Below, in pieces: positions 60,001 through 64,000 of a stretch of 64,000 nt of DNA. The stretch comes from Stentor coeruleus (Eukaryota; Ciliophora; Heterotrichea; Heterotrichida; Stentoridae): the NCBI GenBank assembly GCA_001970955.1, contig MPUH01000127.1, positions 36,231 to 100,230 on the forward strand. Reading direction: 5' to 3'. Every line of letters starts with the position of its first letter. Position 1 is the first letter of the stretch. The notes beneath the pieces were generated by a model. That model worked only from the letters and a program-made list of their open reading frames with translations. It was not told the DNA's origin and searched no databases. A program made the position numbers and the translations under genes.

Positions 60001-60329
60001 GTTGGGATAGATTCTTTTGTTGTTATAGACCCTGTTAGTATATTTTTGCCAAGGATTTTTTCATATTCATTCTTCATCTCAAATTGGAGTTCTTCTTGTC
60101 TTATCTTTACTGAAGTTAAAAGTTGATACTTTTTCGACTTCTTGAGAATTATTGGGGAATTATTTCTTTCAGTTTTTATATTCCAATGAGGATATACGAG
60201 ATTCTTGTTGTAGTCGCTTCGACTTTGAAGCAAAGCTGGCATTTTGCTTTCAACAACAAAATTTTGCCTTAAATCTTCGCTTTGTGGTCTCCATCCAGGT
60301 ATTTCTTTTATGAGATATCTTTTTTTCAT
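57069..60329 (-). CDS. Large disordered Lys/Ser-rich protein, 1086 residues
   Basis: No family recognised. Residues 1-850 are low in complexity, rich in Lys, Ser, Glu and Asn, with many Ser-Pro sites and basic clusters (KKGKKIKKAVSKES, KKEKKSKKKSNKN). An acidic patch (ESESSEEDDENTNSPS) lies near residue 785. The last 180 residues look folded (NEYNMDYDAFDCYIQKKRF, VHRKRIKAFEKIRKRDRI, DVVRIGGKPVLTFSGMPIRK) and would be the place to search for homologues. The start MKKRYLIKEIPGWRPQSEDL also looks structured. It may be a cytoskeletal or nuclear scaffold. Stop TAA. Confidence 0.72.
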   Translation of the reverse strand: MKKRYLIKEIPGWRPQSEDLRQNFVVESKMPALLQSRSDYNKNLVYPHWNIKTERNNSPIILKKSKKYQLLTSVKIRQEELQFEMKNEYEKILGKNILTGSITTKESIPTLQKSQFSSKTPSLSTSKQYKSNTFNQNKLSKGLSYKSIDIGVNKKSFPNRNTINHIDKPGMRSQGLQVVEPLKYEIATNAMSTSPSGLVSVLNSTKKEGQSGTGSKEILTNEAFSVRCSSENSLSDRIIEKKLNKIPHKKILVPSLDLSAAVAQLKCLDKVPIGSSECSFITKTDKDTEKYENSSGQNSEKIDDYYFSLSRADKEYGEKSTNMTYSKSQKYKSIDSDIITPPNVYIRKSQHFIIPNNKDKSYRKMVTSKAYKEPESLPSSKQLSKNPSLDVSPLTSPRVTEKQIIKEHEKIKNKELNDKNIKTQISLKDIGKFQDPDDPKLSMLIRSKSDLKFTGLGKTKNKNYEDSEVIPYDEIPAYNEIIKKNEPKGIKKENTKKGKKIKKAVSKESVLTSKESKEFIRKLTMNSEINDKYQDDELDNEENKKEKKSKKKSNKNIIARKSIVIKKALEEDPQALKMTKEEIAEKKMEEYKEQALTGHNRNSSLDIIPERTREKNRKNAVKQTKQASDHDSLLSKQQSNITNESLPKNPEDQIASEDDQSKELESPRHPQHDIKPHKSKKPENQDLQKRQSSMNFKVTINNKEVPLGKDIESPDPRPKITKKMSSAELSLKLSPAQKTEDIEGITSRLSTMRKVNQPKRLSIKNKSPKKKSSVTNTPLLLSKNPSEESESSEEDDENTNSPSPQMLNKKNTSVLYELNHLEMIKQMMQNMKKKQEKTNLSEIAAKLAENEEVEEIQFLEDSDIGSESYEDVDITKELADLMSSKNFSLNKFTFSSQITFRFAQKYEMNPNIDVNDIEINEYNMDYDAFDCYIQKKRFMSNGNFNIMDYKPVGERNLEQLDTEELLPIDVHRKRIKAFEKIRKRDRIIATRGDVVRIGGKPVLTFSGMPIRKFKNCELKKTISDKEIIKSGGSCNVRDDCHLSERVYCRIKNEDDLEALSKQKPSTANNLNSLASNFKLFEQVYNK

Positions 60330-61960
60330 TTGTTATAATTATTTCTTTTATTATAACTTTTAATATATTTTCTACCAGTCCTGTAAGTTTTTCTTATTTT
60401 CTAAAATAATTTTTATCTTAATGTTTTTTATAATTATTAAACTATTTAGATAGAATTGTCTTGAAAATTAGTATAGAGCAAGTTTTAAGGTTTGATTTTT
60501 GTTGAGGAAATTCAAGTTTTTTTAAAATAAGTTTATGTATATAGCAAGGTTATATAGTATAATGATAAGAATGATTAGGATATTTATGTTGTAGAAACTA
60601 AAATTAAGATTATTAGTAAAAGTTTGAAAGATTATGATTAGGATTTATGATTAGATATAACTATTTATATCATTTTTTGTATATAACTCTATTTTCAAAT
60701 AAACAATTTAAATAATAATATACAACAATTGAGTGCATTTATAATAGGATATTGATTTGCTTTTGAGATGAGGATTTAATACTGTTACTATTATCTTTAA
60801 ATCTAAAAAGCTTGATTGGCAAAATTTATAGTAAATTTTATTATTAGTTTATCATATTTCTTACAAACAATCCTGACTATTTTAGAATTTTCAGCTTCAA
60901 AAAAATTATTTTCATCAAGAAAAACTGTATTATACAAGCATGAATAGTAAATTTGTAAAATATGTTATAAGTTTTTGACATATTTTATATATAATAATAA
61001 TGGACCTCGTTCCGTGTTCCTATTAGTCTTTACGATATAGGGTCAAAAGTTCGAGAAATCTCAGAGAAAATCTCTCCTTAAGCCTTTGTGTATAGGGCCA
61101 AACAATTCTCTTACATTTCATTCACCTCGATTCGAATATATTATTTTTTTTGTTATTGTCTAAGTATTAAATTATCTATAAGTTTTCTCTTTAAACTAAG
61201 AAAACTATTTTATCTTACAATCAATACCTAGATTTTTTTTATATATAAAGATATAAACTGATTATATAGTGAAGAATTCATTAACAAATCTTTTGATGCA
61301 GATTTTTATAAGATTATTGGTTTTTATAAAAAATTTAAACCGAAGGGGATAATTGTTAGGATAATAAGAAGTTAAGGTTTGAAATTTATTTTTTAAAGGA
61401 TGTGAAGATTTTGATTTACAGTTTTCGGATCTGCTAAGAATATTGAATAATTTGGAATTGAGTGCTTTGAATAGAAGTTTTAGAAGAAAAAATATATAAG
61501 TTTTTATTTGTTGTATGGTTTATGGCAGTCAGGGTTTGCCAGAAAACAAAATTTGATATAGTAATTATTTATATGTTTTTTTTTGATTGAGATAAGATAA
61601 TTTAGTATATTTTATGGATAAAATAATTACTATAATTTTACCCTAACAAATCTAACCCTTTCTCTAAAATACTATTTTACTTCAATTATATCATAAAACT
61701 TCTTCATGATTCTAATATACCCCATATTTTTACCCCCATATTGGAATTTCCCGCCTAAACACCAAAAAACCTCATTCTTTCAATCAAAAATACCACCCAA
61801 TAATAAAAATCCTTCCAAATTATCAACCTATCCAACCACAAACTCAAATTTCTACATTATATTTCCTACTAATACTCTTAAAAACATCTTCAAACCTCCT
61901 ATAAAAATTTACTATCAAAAACACCTAAAACCCCCCATTACCATTAACCCTTGTTTAATC
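60330..61960. other. Long spacer with a possible RNA-like segment
   Basis: 1.6 kb between the disordered-protein gene and uridine kinase, both on the minus strand. The left part is G/T-rich, and the right part (61620-61960) is A/C-rich. One segment at 61001-61136 stands out by higher G+C and by hairpins and is listed separately. No supported coding region; the open frame at 61706-62113 is a shadow of the kinase gene and its A/C-rich flank. Confidence 0.55.
61001..61136. ncRNA. Possible structured non-coding RNA
   Basis: A G+C-richer island in AT-rich spacer DNA. It holds two back-to-back perfect hairpins, GAGAAATCTC (61053-61062) and AGAGAAAATCTCT (61063-61075), and two imperfect direct repeats about 56 nt apart (CTTTACGATATAGGGTCAAA and CTTTGTGTATAGGGCCAAA). 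It does not match tRNA, U1, U2, U4, U5, U6, SRP or RNase P signatures that I know. Strand unknown. Confidence 0.25.
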
Positions 61961-62575
61961 CTAAACTTTACTTCTCAAATTATTAACCAACAAATCAAGG
62001 GCAACTTTGTTTTCTACCCCTCTTGGGATAATAAGATCGGCATATTTCATTACTGGCGAAATGAAATCATCAAAAGCTGGTTTAACAAATTTTCTATACC
62101 AAGCGATTATTGATACAATATCTCTTCCACGAGTTTGTGTGTCTCTCAATATTCTTCTTGCTAATCTTTCATCATCATCTGTGTGTACAAAAATCTTCAA
62201 ATTGAACATATCACGTACTTCTTTATCATAAAGAGCCATGATTCCTTCAACTATAATAATTTTTGTAGGCTTTACTGAAATCGTTTCTCCTGTACGTTTG
62301 TATCTAACATAGTCGTAGACTGGAATTTCAACTACTTCATTGTTTTGGAGTTTTTGAAGAGCTGAACAAAGTTCGACAAATGAAAATGCATCAGGGTGAT
62401 CGAAGTTGTAATCAGATACATGCTGAAGTTGCTCATCATTGAGATCTTTATAGAAAGAGTCTACTGAGATCATTGAAGAGTTGATTGTGCCAATAGAGTC
62501 ATGGATTGCTTTACATAATGAAGTCTTACCAGATGCTGATCCGCCTGTGACGCCGATCAGAAATGGCCGATTCAT
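61961..62575 (-). CDS. Uridine-cytidine kinase
   Basis: It phosphorylates uridine and cytidine to UMP and CMP in the pyrimidine salvage pathway, in the cytosol. About 204 residues. The P-loop GGSASGKTS lies at residues 11-19 from the ATG at 62575. ISVDSFYKDL, NFDHPDAF and IPVYDYVRYKRTGET form the nucleoside site, and IIIVEGIMALYDKEVRD is the Walker B region. DDERLARRILRDTQTRGRD is the conserved arginine-rich lid. PVMKYADLIIPRGVEN closes the domain. I chose MNRPFLIG at 62575 because it places the P-loop at the normal distance; a longer frame begins with GTG at 62638. Stop TAG. Confidence 0.94.
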   Translation of the reverse strand: MNRPFLIGVTGGSASGKTSLCKAIHDSIGTINSSMISVDSFYKDLNDEQLQHVSDYNFDHPDAFSFVELCSALQKLQNNEVVEIPVYDYVRYKRTGETISVKPTKIIIVEGIMALYDKEVRDMFNLKIFVHTDDDERLARRILRDTQTRGRDIVSIIAWYRKFVKPAFDDFISPVMKYADLIIPRGVENKVALDLLVNNLRSKV

Positions 62576-63094
62576 ATTATATATAGTTCTTAACATTATA
62601 AAATTAAGGGAATTATTTATATTGGCTGAATAATACACATGCTATCCTCTTAAGATAATATTCTTGTGACTGTTATAAGTAATTAAGAAAACTGTGAAAT
62701 TTAATCGTTATATTTTAATCAATGATAAAATTATGTAAATTAGTTGTAGTTTTTTTGATGCTATAAGCGGAAATCAATTAAGACAAGTAAAAATTCTTGC
62801 ATAAAAATTCACCCGAAACCTCAAACTAATCTTTTTTATTCTACAATTTTTCCATTGTCATAAACATAATTAAATTCCCAACCTTATTTTATATAAACAT
62901 TTTCTTTATAGCAAAACCATATTTATACTAACGTTTTACATATTAAACCAATCTTAAATCTAAATTATATTATCTAAATCTAACAATAATTTCTTAAAAT
63001 CAATACACCTTTTTGTTTATATCATTCTGATTCCTAAGAGTTTTAATATACTTAAAAATAATATTTTATTAATAAATAAAGACTTATTAGTAAT
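62576..63094. other. Spacer upstream of uridine kinase
   Basis: 0.5 kb between two minus-strand genes; left G/T-biased, right A/C-rich. No feature seen. Confidence 0.6.
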
Positions 63095-63829
63095 TTAAAC
63101 TTTAAGTACTTCAGAGCTAACAAATTGCCCATTAGCGCCCTGAGTAAAATCTTGGACTACAATAGTGTAAGTATTTTTTTTAACCTTTTTCTTTAGTAAA
63201 ACCTCAGCACTTATTCTCTCTGTTTGAGGAAGATTATTGTCATTAATTTCAGAAGGATGTTTACCTTCAAATATACTAAACATATTTCCGATCTCGGAAT
63301 TTGCTTTTGTGGAATAAATGCAAAATGAAAAATACAAGTCTTGCATTATACAATAAAAAGAAAGTATTGTTAAGGTCATTAAGTCGAATGGGTTTTTTTC
63401 ATAATATACATAAACTGTTGTTAATACAGCTAGTTCGGCAATCCAAAAGAAGGAACAGAAAACTAATGACTTATAGAAAAATTCAAAACTTTTCCAGTCA
63501 ACCATCTTTCTTCTGAACAGAAACAATATCTTGACAGCAAAAAAAGTACAAAGAGCAAAAAGCACTGAGACTAAATATATCTTACTGATAATATGATGTA
63601 TGGCTAAAAAACTCAGCCCTTCACTCAGTGAATAAAATGTAGCAAGACCTACTGAAACTAAAGTCTTGGCAACCTGTACCACAGGAACTATTTTACAGGT
63701 TATAGCCATGTAGAAACTAAATAAATCTCGCCAACAAACCCTTACCACAGGAACTATTTTACAGGTTATAGCCATGTAGAAACTAAATAAATCTCGCCAA
63801 CAAAAGCTTCTCTTAGGCTTATTTGGCAT
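63095..63829 (-). CDS. Multi-pass membrane protein with a 22-residue internal duplication
   Basis: A 244-residue membrane protein of unknown family. Hydrophobic segments lie at about residues 58-80, 82-104, 120-145 and 150-172 (ISKIYLVSVLFALCTFFAV; SFFWIAELAVLTTVYVYY; LTILSFYCIMQDLYFSFCIY), suggesting four helices. The soluble C-terminus is mixed in charge. Near the N-terminus CWRDLFSFYMAITCKIVPVV occurs twice in tandem; the DNA repeat is 66 nt in period and nearly exact. This may be a real recent duplication or a collapse error like the N joins. The protein is of normal length for four helices without the extra copy. Stop TAA. Confidence 0.65.
   Translation of the reverse strand: MPNKPKRSFCWRDLFSFYMAITCKIVPVVRVCWRDLFSFYMAITCKIVPVVQVAKTLVSVGLATFYSLSEGLSFLAIHHIISKIYLVSVLFALCTFFAVKILFLFRRKMVDWKSFEFFYKSLVFCSFFWIAELAVLTTVYVYYEKNPFDLMTLTILSFYCIMQDLYFSFCIYSTKANSEIGNMFSIFEGKHPSEINDNNLPQTERISAEVLLKKKVKKNTYTIVVQDFTQGANGQFVSSEVLKV
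63677..63805. repeat. 66-nt tandem duplication inside the membrane-protein gene
   Basis: The sequence starting TACCACAGGAACTATTTTAC at 63677 recurs at 63743 with the same following bases for about 60 nt. The period is 66 nt (22 codons), so the frame is kept. Confidence 0.9.
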
Positions 63830-64000
63830 TTTATTAGTATTTATGGTTCGAAATCATGTCTAGAACCCGTACGTAAAGCCATTTAACCATATACCCCAAA
63901 ATCTTCTTCAACCCTCCATTATTTTTAATATAAAAATAACAGTTAAAGTTATGGTTTAATATCAAAAGTCCACAAACTTACACTAAAATTTTAATAAACC

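Noticed and set aside
61032-61046. GTCTTTACGATATAG as a ninth 15-nt intron
   Set aside because: It lacks GTA and has G at position 9, and no protein frame is joined by removing it.
61080-61100. GCCTTTGTGTAT as the U5 snRNA loop
   Set aside because: The U5 loop is GCCTTTTAC flanked by a long stem; neither the sequence nor the stem fits, and no Sm site follows.
61706-62113. Plus-strand open frame at the end of uridine kinase
   Set aside because: It covers A/C-rich 3' flank and the antisense of the kinase; no protein-like features.
62576-62638. Uridine kinase start at GTG 62638
   Set aside because: GTG is not a normal start in nuclear genes, and the P-loop is well placed from ATG 62575.
63840-63870. 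GGTTCGAAATC as a tRNA B box
   Set aside because: No cloverleaf can be drawn around it: the T stem does not pair and there is no A box at the right distance.

Overview
The window is AT-rich nuclear DNA of a ciliate, most likely a heterotrich close to Stentor (macronuclear genome). Eight introns can be reconstructed from conserved reading frames. Every one is exactly 15 nt long, begins GTA, has A at position 10 and ends TAG or CAG, which is the known signature of Stentor-type genomes. Coding uses the standard code, and 37 gene ends read 19 TAA, 16 TAG and 2 TGA. The proteins are plainly eukaryotic: RanGAP, RPB4, eS19, proteasome beta, Integrator, CEP41, SSX2IP and a mitochondrial carrier. I found no viral, plasmid, transposon or CRISPR content.

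Layout. 1-10.4 kb: RanGAP (cut by the window edge), a PX + Ras-like GTPase fusion, PIH1D1-type R2TP protein, a multi-PHD chromatin protein, RPB4 and two unknown basic proteins. 11-20 kb: an RRM protein, a secreted granulin protein, eS19, a KDM6-like JmjC protein without its iron ligands, an Alba protein and SF-assemblin. 20-31 kb: a 2PGK-like kinase, a DDX3/Ded1 helicase with a repeat-rich RGG/WG tail, a pepsin-like protease with three introns, and a coiled-coil protein with a GAR-like end. 31-48 kb: PSMB2, INTS7, a giant coiled-coil protein, COQ10, CEP41, SSX2IP, a hidden 73-residue intron-split gene, a two-EF-hand protein and further LRR/coiled-coil proteins. 48-54 kb: three tandem S10 serine carboxypeptidases with relics of the duplication that made the array, then an SLC25A38-type carrier. 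55-64 kb: a mitochondrial GNAT-like protein, a large disordered protein, uridine kinase and a membrane protein.

Genes are on both strands with no operons. Spacers between stop codons are short (63 nt between PSMB2 and INTS7); spacers holding promoters run 0.3-2 kb. On the coding strand, DNA before a start is A/C-rich and nearly lacks G, while DNA after a stop is G/T-rich and nearly lacks C. Several genes are connected by cell biology: basal body and cilium (CEP41, SSX2IP, SF-assemblin, PIH1D1, coiled-coil proteins), nuclear gene expression (RPB4, INTS7, PHD and JmjC proteins, helicase) and lysosomal or secreted proteolysis (three carboxypeptidases, aspartic protease, granulin). Five single-N joins, four of them flanked by repeated sequence, look like assembly scars; two of them lie inside genes.
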